From NCBI GenBank assembly GCA_015234525.1, contig JADGMX010000021.1, positions 122,516 to 157,982 on the forward strand: DNA of 35,467 bases, given 5' to 3'. Of the stretch, positions 25,833 to 35,300 are shown piece by piece. Source of the DNA: Flavobacterium sp. Lineage in GTDB: Bacteria; Bacteroidota; Bacteroidia; Flavobacteriales; Flavobacteriaceae. The position numbers and the translations under genes are program-made. How positions within the stretch are numbered: the stretch's first letter is position 1; the number at the start of each line of letters is the position of its first letter. The notes below the pieces were generated by a model. The model was not told where the DNA came from. It saw nothing but the letters and a program-made list of their open reading frames with translations, and made no database searches.

Positions 25833-26510
25833 ATGGGAAAATTGTTCATCGTTCCGACGCCAATCGGCAATCTTGAAGACATAACTTTGAGGGCGATTCG
25901 CGTGCTAAAGGAAGCCGATCTGATCTTGGCTGAAGATACTCGGACCAGCGGGAAACTGCTGAAACATTACGAGATATCAACTCATATGCATAGCCATCAC
26001 ATGCATAATGAACATAAAACAATCGAGAATATTATCTCGCGAATTAAAGGCGGCGATACCATTGCACTGATTTCTGACGCGGGAACTCCGGCGATATCTG
26101 ATCCCGGTTTTCTGCTCACCCGAGCCTGTGTCGAGAACGGTATTGAAGTCGAATGTTTGCCGGGCGCTACTGCTTTTGTACCTGCGCTTGTGAACAGCGG
26201 ACTTCCGAATGACAAGTTTGTTTTTGAAGGATTTCTGCCCGATAAAAAAGGTCGCCAAACGCGTTATCTCGCTTTAGCGGAAGAAAGCCGGACTATGATT
26301 TTGTATGTTTCGCCTCACAAACTTGTCAAAACGCTTCAGGAATTTGTGACTTATTTTGGTGAGGATCGGCCAATTTGTGTCTCGCGAGAACTCTCGAAAA
26401 TGCACGAGGAAAATGTCCGAGGAAGCGTGAAAGAAGTACTTCAACACTTTGAAAATAAAGCGCCAAAAGGTGAAATTGTGATTATTGTTGGCGGAAAATC
26501 GGCTAAGTAA
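25833..26510 (+). CDS. rsmI: 16S rRNA (cytidine(1402)-2'-O)-methyltransferase
   Basis: 225 residues, in the lower range for the family (E. coli 286), with the methyltransferase core complete. It 2'-O-methylates C1402 in the decoding centre of 16S rRNA, using S-adenosylmethionine. Motifs: VPTPIGNLEDITLRA (7-21), AEDTRTSGKLLKHY (35-48), ISDAGTPAISDPG and CLPGATAFVPALV. The C-terminal extension found in longer homologues is missing. ATG starts immediately after the stop of the acidic protein. Confidence 0.95.
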   Translation: MGKLFIVPTPIGNLEDITLRAIRVLKEADLILAEDTRTSGKLLKHYEISTHMHSHHMHNEHKTIENIISRIKGGDTIALISDAGTPAISDPGFLLTRACVENGIEVECLPGATAFVPALVNSGLPNDKFVFEGFLPDKKGRQTRYLALAEESRTMILYVSPHKLVKTLQEFVTYFGEDRPICVSRELSKMHEENVRGSVKEVLQHFENKAPKGEIVIIVGGKSAK

Positions 26511-26551
26511 ATTTTTTTTCAAAATTTTTTACAACTCAATTAAAATTATTT

Positions 26552-26559
26552 TAATTTTG
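26552..26559 (+). promoter_or_regulatory. -7 element of recJ, overlapped by an AT palindrome
   Basis: TAATTTTG matches the -7 consensus, leader about 30 bases to ATG 26597. It overlaps a perfect 17-base palindrome, ATTAAAAT-T-ATTTTAAT (26539-26555), which could be an operator or just AT-rich chance. No -33 TTG was seen. Confidence 0.4.
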
Positions 26560-26596
26560 GGTTAACATCTATTATACACCATTCAAAATCAATTAC

Positions 26597-28285
26597 ATGC
26601 GCTGGACTTTTATTCCCAAGCCCGATTCTGCGGCTACAAAACAATTAGCTGATTCGCTAAAAATTAACGAATGCATCGCTGGCCTTTTGGTTCAACGAGG
26701 TGTTCAGACTTACGATCAGGCAAAAAAGTTTTTCCGACCTTCACTCGACGACCTTCACGACCCGTTTTTGATGAAAGATATGGATTTGGCTGTCGCGCGT
26801 ATCTTTAAAGCGATTGAAAACAAGGAAAACATCTTGGTTTTCGGCGATTACGATGTTGACGGAACTACCGCGGTATCGTTGGTTTCATCTTATTTAAAAA
26901 CTATTTATCCAAATGTTGCGACTTACATTCCCGACCGCTACGATGAAGGTTACGGCGTTTCGTTTAAGGGAATCGACTTCGCTGATGATAACGATTGCCG
27001 CCTTATCATCGCACTTGACTGCGGAATCAAATCGATTGACCACGTTGCATATGCGAAAGCCAGAAATATCGATTTTATAATTGGTGACCACCATAGACCC
27101 GGTGCCAGGCTTCCCGATGCTGTTGCGGTTTTGGACCCGAAGCGTGACGACTGCGATTATCCCTATGATGAACTTTGCGGATGTGGGATTGGTTTTAAAC
27201 TGATTCAGGCCATCGCGAGTCAAATAGGCCAATCAATCGACGCGCTAGTGCCATATCTTGACCTGGTTGCTACGGCTATTGCTGCCGATATTGTTCCGAT
27301 GACCGGCGAAAATAGGGTTATGGCAAAATTTGGACTCCGTGTTATAAATTCAAATCCACGACCTGGAATTAAAGCGCTGATCGCCAATGTGAATAAGCGG
27401 GAACTCGATATTACTGATGTGGTGTTTATCATTGCGCCACGTATCAATGCTGCCGGCCGTATCAAGCACGGAAACGAGGCGGTCAAACTTTTAACCGAGT
27501 TCGACTATTTCCAGGCGGAAACCTTCGCTGCCGAGATTGAACAATACAATCAGGATCGTAAAAACCTCGATAAGCGGATTACCAAAGAAGCGCTGTTGCA
27601 AATCGACCAAAATTTTGAACACGATAAATTTACGACAGTCGTGTATGACGATTCGTGGCATAAAGGCGTCATCGGAATCGTGGCGTCACGGCTTATTGAA
27701 ACCTATTATCGGCCGACGTTGGTTTTTACAAAGAGCGGCGACAAACTTGCGGCTTCGGCCAGGAGTGTGCGGGATTTCGACGTTTATAATGCGCTTGAAG
27801 CTTGTTCAGAGCATCTCGAGCAGTTTGGTGGACATATGTATGCGGCGGGAATGACCATTAAAGAAGAGAATTTTCCAATATTTAAGAATGCTTTCGAAAA
27901 AGTTGTTCAGGAGACAATACATCCAGATTTACTGGTGCCTGAGGTTAAAGTGGACTGCGAGATAGATTTCCGCGACATTACGCCCAGGTTTCATCGGTTG
28001 TTGAAGGAGTTTGAACCATTTGGACCCGAAAATATGGCGCCTGTGTTTCTAAGCAGGAACGTGCGCGACACCGGAAAGGGCAAGCCAATTGGCGAGGATA
28101 ATTGTCATTTGAGATTATTCGTGAAGCAGGACCAGAGCAGTGGAATTCCGGCTATTGGCTTCGGCCTGGGCAAGAAATTTCCGAAAGTTGCGAATTCGAA
28201 GTCTTTTGATATCCTGTATTGCATCGACGAAAACGAGTACCGAGGAGAAGTCAACATGCAGTTGCGGATTAAAGACGTTGGATAG
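26597..28285 (+). CDS. recJ: Single-stranded-DNA-specific exonuclease RecJ
   Basis: 562 residues, normal for Bacteroidota. A 5'-3' single-strand exonuclease in recombination repair. The DHH phosphoesterase motifs are complete: VFGDYDVDGTT (81-91, Asp84, Asp86 and Asp88), ALDCG (139-143), GDHHRPG (163-169), then the linker and the DHHA1 domain with GGHMYAAGM. A C-terminal OB-like domain (FGPENMAPVF and beyond) is present. ATG at 26597 is the first start giving the conserved N-terminus WTFIPKPD. The stop is followed within five bases by a palindromic repeat element. Confidence 0.95.
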   Translation: MRWTFIPKPDSAATKQLADSLKINECIAGLLVQRGVQTYDQAKKFFRPSLDDLHDPFLMKDMDLAVARIFKAIENKENILVFGDYDVDGTTAVSLVSSYLKTIYPNVATYIPDRYDEGYGVSFKGIDFADDNDCRLIIALDCGIKSIDHVAYAKARNIDFIIGDHHRPGARLPDAVAVLDPKRDDCDYPYDELCGCGIGFKLIQAIASQIGQSIDALVPYLDLVATAIAADIVPMTGENRVMAKFGLRVINSNPRPGIKALIANVNKRELDITDVVFIIAPRINAAGRIKHGNEAVKLLTEFDYFQAETFAAEIEQYNQDRKNLDKRITKEALLQIDQNFEHDKFTTVVYDDSWHKGVIGIVASRLIETYYRPTLVFTKSGDKLAASARSVRDFDVYNALEACSEHLEQFGGHMYAAGMTIKEENFPIFKNAFEKVVQETIHPDLLVPEVKVDCEIDFRDITPRFHRLLKEFEPFGPENMAPVFLSRNVRDTGKGKPIGEDNCHLRLFVKQDQSSGIPAIGFGLGKKFPKVANSKSFDILYCIDENEYRGEVNMQLRIKDVG

Positions 28286-28290
28286 TTTTT

Positions 28291-28405
28291 GGGCGTGTCC
28301 CAAGGGCCGGGCTTTCCGCTGTATCTTTTATTGTTTTCTTGTGGTTGGTCTATTTGAACGCCAGAATTAACAATAAAAGGATGCCGCGTCAATCCCTCAC
28401 GCAGG
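28291..28405. repeat. Palindromic intergenic element, copy B
   Basis: The inner arms CTTTTATTGTT (28325-28335) and AACAATAAAAG (28369-28379) pair perfectly over 11 bases, followed by the GGAT box. The left arm CCGGGCTTTCCGCTGTATC and the right arm AAGGATGCCGCGTCAATCCC align with copy A at 8440-8516; the centres differ. Outer GGGCGTG (28291-28297) and CTCACGC (28396-28402) are also partly complementary (GCGTG/CACGC). The element starts five bases after the recJ stop and its right end overlaps the 3' end of lpxH. Confidence 0.7.
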
Positions 28406-29167
28406 CGTAGGTCTCGAGTATGTTTTTAACTCGAATTGATCGCCATCAAAAACGCCGTAGGTAAAATACGTAATCCAATCGCCGAGATTTACGTAAGACG
28501 ACTCATTCCCAAGGTCGAGCACCATTGGCAGATGACGGTGTCCGAAAATAAAATAATTGTAGTGTTTAGTTTGAAGTTTTCGTTTGGCATACATGATTAA
28601 CCATTCCTTATCTTCGCCAAGATATATTACATCTTCATCACCTGAAATCAGTTTGTTTTTTACGGAGAGGTATTGCCCCAGCGGCACTCCAATATCAGGA
28701 TGCAACCATTTATACAACCACTTTGAAACCGTGTGACGGAAGAGTTTTTTCATCCGTTTGTAACCCTTATCGCCGGGACCGAGTCCGTCGCCGTGAGCTA
28801 TAAAAAAAGTCTTATTGTTATAGGTGAACTCGCGCGCTTCATGGTAAACCGGAATATTTAATTCTTTTTCGAAATAGTCATTCATCCACAAATCGTGATT
28901 TCCGGTGAAAAAGTGAATTTTGATACCGCTATCGCTGATTTCAGCCAACTTGCCCAACACCCGAACAAATCCTTTTGGAACAACCGAGCCGTATTCAAAC
29001 CAAAAATCAAACAAATCGCCTACAATAAAAATTTCGGCAGCATCGTGTTTTATCTCGTCTAACCATTGAACGAATAGCCGCTCACGAACTATGCTGAGAT
29101 CGGCTGTTGGCGCACCTAAATGTTGATCGGAAGCGAAATAAATTTTTTTTCCTTCTGGAATTTGCAT
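28397..29167 (-). CDS. lpxH: UDP-2,3-diacylglucosamine diphosphatase (LpxH-type)
   Basis: 256 residues from ATG at 29165-29167; a GTG one codon earlier is the alternative. A metallophosphoesterase that cleaves UDP-2,3-diacylglucosamine to lipid X in lipid A synthesis. All metal-binding motifs are visible: DQHLG (Asp14, His16), GDLFDFW (Asp51), GNHDLWM (Asn90, His91), AHGDG (His125) and FGHRHLP. No signal peptide or membrane helix. Other calcineurin-like phosphatases share these motifs, but the length and the GDLFDFWFEYG block favour LpxH. A perfect -7 element (TATCTTTG) lies upstream. The last codons and stop fall inside palindromic element copy B, so the C-terminus SRPTPA may be element-derived. 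Confidence 0.88.
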   Translation of the reverse strand: MQIPEGKKIYFASDQHLGAPTADLSIVRERLFVQWLDEIKHDAAEIFIVGDLFDFWFEYGSVVPKGFVRVLGKLAEISDSGIKIHFFTGNHDLWMNDYFEKELNIPVYHEAREFTYNNKTFFIAHGDGLGPGDKGYKRMKKLFRHTVSKWLYKWLHPDIGVPLGQYLSVKNKLISGDEDVIYLGEDKEWLIMYAKRKLQTKHYNYFIFGHRHLPMVLDLGNESSYVNLGDWITYFTYGVFDGDQFELKTYSRPTPA

Positions 29168-29184
29168 CACTAGAGATTGGGTTG

Positions 29185-29192
29185 CAAAGATA
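29185..29192 (-). promoter_or_regulatory. -7 element of the lpxH promoter
   Basis: Minus-strand TATCTTTG matches TAnnTTTG exactly, leaving a leader of about 18 bases. No TTG at the usual -33 spacing. Confidence 0.5.
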
Positions 29193-29261
29193 GTTCAATA
29201 TTAATAATGAGATATTTATCTTATAAAAATATTGCTAAATATTACAAATATTCTCTAAATT

Positions 29262-29274
29262 GCAGAGACTCTGC
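29262..29274. promoter_or_regulatory. Perfect palindrome upstream of the giant adhesin gene
   Basis: GCAGAG-A-CTCTGC is a perfect 13-base palindrome 29 bases before the ATG at 29304. It directly follows TAAATTG (29256-29262), an imperfect -7-like element. The sequence suits a dimeric-regulator site; no regulator is known here. Confidence 0.35.
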
Positions 29275-29303
29275 ATAAAACAACACAACTAAAATTTCAT
29301 TTT

Positions 29304-32300
29304 ATGAAAAAAACTACTTTCCTGATTTTTGCTTTTTTACTTTCTATTTGCGGTTTTGCGCAGTCAGAAGGTTTTGAAGGCACATCAATACCCGATTTTA
29401 CAACAGATCAATGGGTCCTTGATTCCGGAACCTGGGCAGTTTTTGACAATGGCGTCGGAACTGTTCAAAGTTGGACCGCAAACACAACAGTAACCACTCC
29501 ACCGCTAATAAATACAGGCGAAAGAGCAGCATTCATCAACATTGAGAATATTGGCATGAACAATACCTCAATAGACTATTTGGCAACGCCATTGTTCACC
29601 ATTCCCACCAATGGCCAACTTCGCTTCTTCACGCGAACTACCATCGGTGGAAATCAGGGAACCATCTTCAAAATAATGGTGTCGACAACTGTTCAAAATG
29701 ATCCTGCCGCTTATGTTGAGGTAGAGTCTTGGACAGAAAATCAACTGGTCTCGGTTTTTAACATGTATGAAGAAAAAGTCGTGAACTTAACCGAATACCA
29801 GGGTCAGCAGGTTTACATCGCATTTGTCCGTCAGTTTACACAACCCAGTCCGGCTTTAGGTGGAGATCGTTGGCTGATTGACGACGTGCGATTGGTGGAG
29901 CAGTGTTTAAATCCGACAAATCTTACGGCTGGTTCAATCACCCAAACTTCTGCAACACTCTCGTGGGCAAATCCTTCGGGTGCATCGGAATTTGAGATTG
30001 AAGTACTGCCGTTTGCAGCGGAGCAAACTGGAGAAGGAATAACTATTAGTGAGGCTTCGTACCTCGCCACCGGAACTACAAGTCCGCCGGCAGATTTTCA
30101 ACCGTCCACACAATACAAATTTTACGTTCGCGCGATTTGCGGCAATGGAATTCCCAGCGAATGGGTGGGTCCGATCGGATTTTCCACTTCGTCCCCCGGT
30201 TTAACATGTCAATCGTCGATCACCATTCCGCCCGGCGCACCATATAGCACAACCGACCACACTGCCAGTTATCAGGACAATATTGATGTCGTTCAGCCGA
30301 ATAATTGCGCTACTGGTGGAAATTACATGACTGGTAACGACGTTTTTTATTCGTACACACCAACTGAAGATTCGACAATCAACATTACAATGACCCCATC
30401 AGCAACTTACAGCAGCATATTCGTCTATGAAGGTTGTGAAAATGTAGGAGTGAGTTGTATTGCAGGAGTAGCAAACGCTACAGGTTTAGTTCGTGAAATT
30501 CCGGCACTTGAAGTCACCGCCGGAGTTGAATATATCATCGTTCTTTCATCTGAATCATTTCTCGGACCACAGTCATATGGATATACGCTTGTCGTACAAA
30601 CTTTAAATTGCGCACCACCAACCGGATTAAGTTCTGCTGGTACGGGTCCGAATAGTGCAAATTTGAGTTGGCAAGCCGGCGAAGCATCATCGTGGGAATA
30701 CTTTGTGCAAGTTGCAGGATCTCAGATTCCATCTTCTGACGGTATCATTACAACTTCGAATACCGCAATACCTGTCACAACACTAACCGGAACAACAACT
30801 CAGCTCGAGCTAGGTACGACCTATCAATATTGGGTGAGATCTGATTGCGGTGATGGGACGTTTAGTCCGTGGGCAGGTCCTTATATATTTAACACAACCT
30901 CGTGTGCTTTGGGATGTAATTACGTTTTTACAATGACTGATGACTGGGGCGATGGTTGGAATGGTTATACGATGGATATTATTCAGGATGGAATAACCGT
31001 AGATACGATCACAATGACCAATGGCGCCGGCCCGATAAGTGAATCGGTATCGTTATGCGATGGGCCGTTTGAAATTGTGTGGAATAATGATGGTTCATTT
31101 CCGAACGAAATCGGTTTGACAGTTACAAACGCGTTTGGACAAATTATCTACACCCGAACTCTGGCAGAAACTCCTGGGGCGGTCATCTTTTCCAGCATCG
31201 CAGATTGTAGCAACCCGTTATGTCTGCCGCCAACTAATTTAGTGGTTTCAGATATCACGACTTTCGGTGCAACATTGTCATGGACGCCAAACGGGCCGCT
31301 TCCGGAAAGTTGGGAAATCTACGCGGTGCCGGCCGAAACAGCACCCCCGGTTAGTGCTACAACACCAACTGCAACTACAACAACATTTCCGTATACAATC
31401 GGAGACCTGCTTCCTGACACGGAATACATTTACTACGTTAGAGCTGTTTGCGGAAATGGTGAGGAAAATCCGTGGTCGGGTGGCTCAGCTATTTTTGAGA
31501 CATTGCCCACTTGTCCGGAGCCGACTTTACTGACAGCAACCGACATCACAATGACTACCGCAACACTGGGATGGACGGCAGGTTCGTCCGAAGAAAATTG
31601 GCAGGTTATTGTTCTTCCGGCCGGTTCTCCAGCTCCAACAGCTGATTCAACGGGATGGATCGATGCAACCACAAATCCCGTAGTCGTAGATAATTTAACG
31701 TTTGGAACCTCGTACGAATATTATGTACGCGCCGTTTGCGACGAAGAAGATAGCAGCACATGGGCTGGACCATTCGCTTTCAATACTACCATTTGCCCAC
31801 CAGCGGATCAGTGTTTGTACACCTTCACGATGGTCGATGCCTTTGGAGATGGTTGGAACGGAAATACGATAAGCATCGTTCAGAATAACGTCGTAGTGGG
31901 AATTTTAACCGGACCAACAATTCAACAAAATACTTCTCCTGTATCGGTACAGATTCCGCTTTGTAACGGAATCGCGTTTGATATCATTTGGAATGCCGGA
32001 GGAAACTTTCCAGCTGAAGTTGGTCTTACGGTTACCAGCTTTTTAGGTGAAGTCATCTTTTCGAAACCACCCGGAATCGGAGCGCAAAATTCAACGCTGT
32101 TTAGTGGTACCGGCGAATGTGTGCCGCCAACTTGCGTGAAGCCTACAGAGGTTACGTTGAGTTCAATTTTGACGGAATCGGTCATCGTAGCTTGGACTGA
32201 AAACAATCCGGATGTGACTTCCTGGGACATTATGGTGCTTGCTGCATCACTTCCAGCTCCTACTAATGATGCTACAGGTTGGACAAACGTGGCTTCAAAC

Positions 32301-35300
32301 CCTTATACAGTTACCGGTCTCGATGCAGGAACTCAATATAAAGTCTATGTGCGTTCGGTGTGTTCTGAAACTGATCGTAGCTTTTGGAGTGTCGGCATTC
32401 CATTCAGCACTACGGTTTGTCTTCCGAGTCAACTTTGTGAATATGTATTTGTGATGAGCGATACATATGGCGATGGTTGGAACGGCAATACAATATCTGT
32501 AACGCAAAACGGTATTCTGGTGGCCACATTAACAGGACCTTCATCCCAATCCGGACAGACTCCGCTGACACAAACCATCGAACTTTGTAATAATGCTCCG
32601 ATTGAGCTTTTCTGGAATGGTGGCAGTTTCGCCGGCGAAGTTGTGCTAACGGTACAAAATCAAACCGGAGATCTGGTATTTTCCCTGCCGGCAAATTCGG
32701 CGTCTTTGGTTGGAACTGAGATTTTTGCGGGAACTGTAACTTGTATTCCGGCAACATGTCCTAAACCGGTTCAGTTATCGGCTACAGCCATCACAACAAC
32801 ATCGGCCATTTTAGCATGGACAGAGGCTTCAACTGCAATGCAATGGGAACTTTTGATACTTCCGGCTGGATCACCATTTCCGACTTCAGACGCTACCGGA
32901 ATTCTAATTACTGATAACCCTTATTCAGCAACCAATTTGACTCCGGGTACCGGATACGTTTACTTCGTTCGGGCAATTTGCAATGAAGACGATAAAAGTA
33001 ATTGGGCCGGACCAAATGAATTTAATACCAAAGTTGATAATGATGATTGCACGACGGCAACAGTAGTGACTACAAATCCTGACCAAAATTGTGAAATCAC
33101 ATTCAATGGTTCGATTTCAGGCGCGACTAATTCAAATTACGATCAGTGTACCGGAACGGCAAATGACGATGTCTGGTATCAATTTGTGGCAACTGCAACT
33201 TCGCACACGATTTCGTTTTCAAATATTATGGGAACTACCACAGATATTGTTCACGCGGTTTACAGCGGTGATGATTGCGGAAACTTGACGCTGATGTATT
33301 GTAGCGATCCAAATACGAGCTTAGCCAATAATTTTATCGTCGGCGAGACCTATTATATCCAGGTTTATTCTTGGGGAACAGCCGCGAGTACAAGCACGAA
33401 CTTTACATTGTGCATTGGTACGCTGCTTCCTCCGATTTCGGTTTCAGAAACTCAATTTACCGAAGTCGAATTGATCGAGAATGTACTTCTGAGCAGTGGT
33501 TGCGCCGGTGTTTCTAACATTACATGGTCGACGGGAACCAACTACGGACAACCTGAAAATGGAATTGGTTATTTTAACAGAAACGGATCAACATTCCCTT
33601 TCGAAAGTGGGGTTGTTCTTTCAACCGGAATCGCTGGAAATGCAGTAGGTCCAAATACAAGCGTCCTGAATGATGGAGAAGATGATGTTTGGCCGGGCGA
33701 TGCAGACTTAGATGCGTTTTTAGCCCTTCAAGGTGAAACCGACGGAACTCATAATGCTACAACGGTAGAATTCGATTTCGTGCCTGTTATTGATGAATTG
33801 AGTTTCCGATTTATTTTTGCTGCGGAAGAATATGGATTTTGGCAATGCGCGTTCTACGATGTATTTGCTTTTTTATTGACTGATACCGTGACGGGGGAAA
33901 CCATCAACCTGGCGGTCATTCCTGGAACTGATATCCCGGTTTCGGTGGGAACCATTCGCGATAGCTTGTACAATGATAATTGTAGCTCGGAAAACGAAGA
34001 ATTTTTCGGTACTTATTACGACACACCAGAGGGAAATCCGTTAAGTGCTCCGGTTAACTTTAACGGAATTACCGTGCCGATGATCGCTTTTGCGAACGTT
34101 GTGCCGGGAAGAACTTACCATATAAAATTGGCAATCGCCGATTATGGGGATTCTCAGTTTGATTCAGCTGTGTTTATTGAGGCCGGAAGTTTTGGTTTCG
34201 GCTCAATCGATTTGGGTGAAAATCTGCTCCAGGCGACAGGAAATGCAGTTTGCGCCGGCGGATCGACGGTTGTTACCACCGGCTTGAATCCCGAAGAATA
34301 TACATTCCAATGGTATAAAGACAGCCAATTGTTAGTTGGCGAAATAGGTCAATCACTTATTGTTACAGAGCCTGGAGAATATATGATGGAAGGCAGCTAC
34401 CCAGGAACAAGCTGTGTTGGTTACGATATTATCGTAATTGAATTTTATCCTGAAATCGTTCCAGGTTCAGCACAGGATTTATCGCGTTGTACAACCGAGG
34501 ATAGTACTGTGTTTGATTTGACACTTAATAACGGAGCGTTGCTTGAGCCACTTGGAAATCAATTTGCCACAAGCTTTTTCCTTACTGAAGAAGACGCCAC
34601 GAATAATCAAAATCCGATTGCTAATCCATCAGCATATCCGAGCATCTCTAATCCGCAAACCATTTATGTGCGGGTTTACAATACGCTGAGGGATTGTTTT
34701 GCAGTTGTCAACTTCGATATTCTTCATAGCATTCCTACTGTTGCGCAATTTGAACCTGTCGTTCAATGTGGCTGTTACACGCTTCCTGCATTGGCAAACG
34801 GCAGTTATTTTACGGAAACAAATGGCGGCGGAACCATGTTGAATGCCAATGAGGAAATTTGTTCGACACAGACGATATTTGTATATGCGCAAAGCGGTAC
34901 CGGAACTGATGCTTGTTCGGCTGAAACTAATTTCACGGTTACAATTTCGGATGAATTTGATATTCCTACTCCAAGTCCGGTGAATCAATGTACACCGTAT
35001 ATTTTGCCGACGCTCGAAGTTGGGCAGTATTTTACAGCTCCAAATGGAGGTGGCGCCATAGTCAATGCTGGTGAGAGTATTGCGATGAGCCAAACGCTCT
35101 ACATTTTTGCAACTTCCGGAACGTGTTCTGATCAGGAAATTCTGGACATTACTATTGGAAATATGCCGCAGTATACTGTTACATCTTCTTGTATTGGCAA
35201 TCAATTTACCTTAATGTCATCAGTTGAAAACGAGTCCTACAATCCGGATTCGGTTACATATCACTGGTCGACTACTGACGGAAATATTTCAGGTTCTGAA

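Noticed and set aside
34629..35204. Minus-strand frame of 191 codons inside the giant adhesin
   Set aside because: Antisense to a clearly coding frame with T9SS-type modules; Arg/Asn/Ile/Cys-rich composition looks like reverse-strand artefact.
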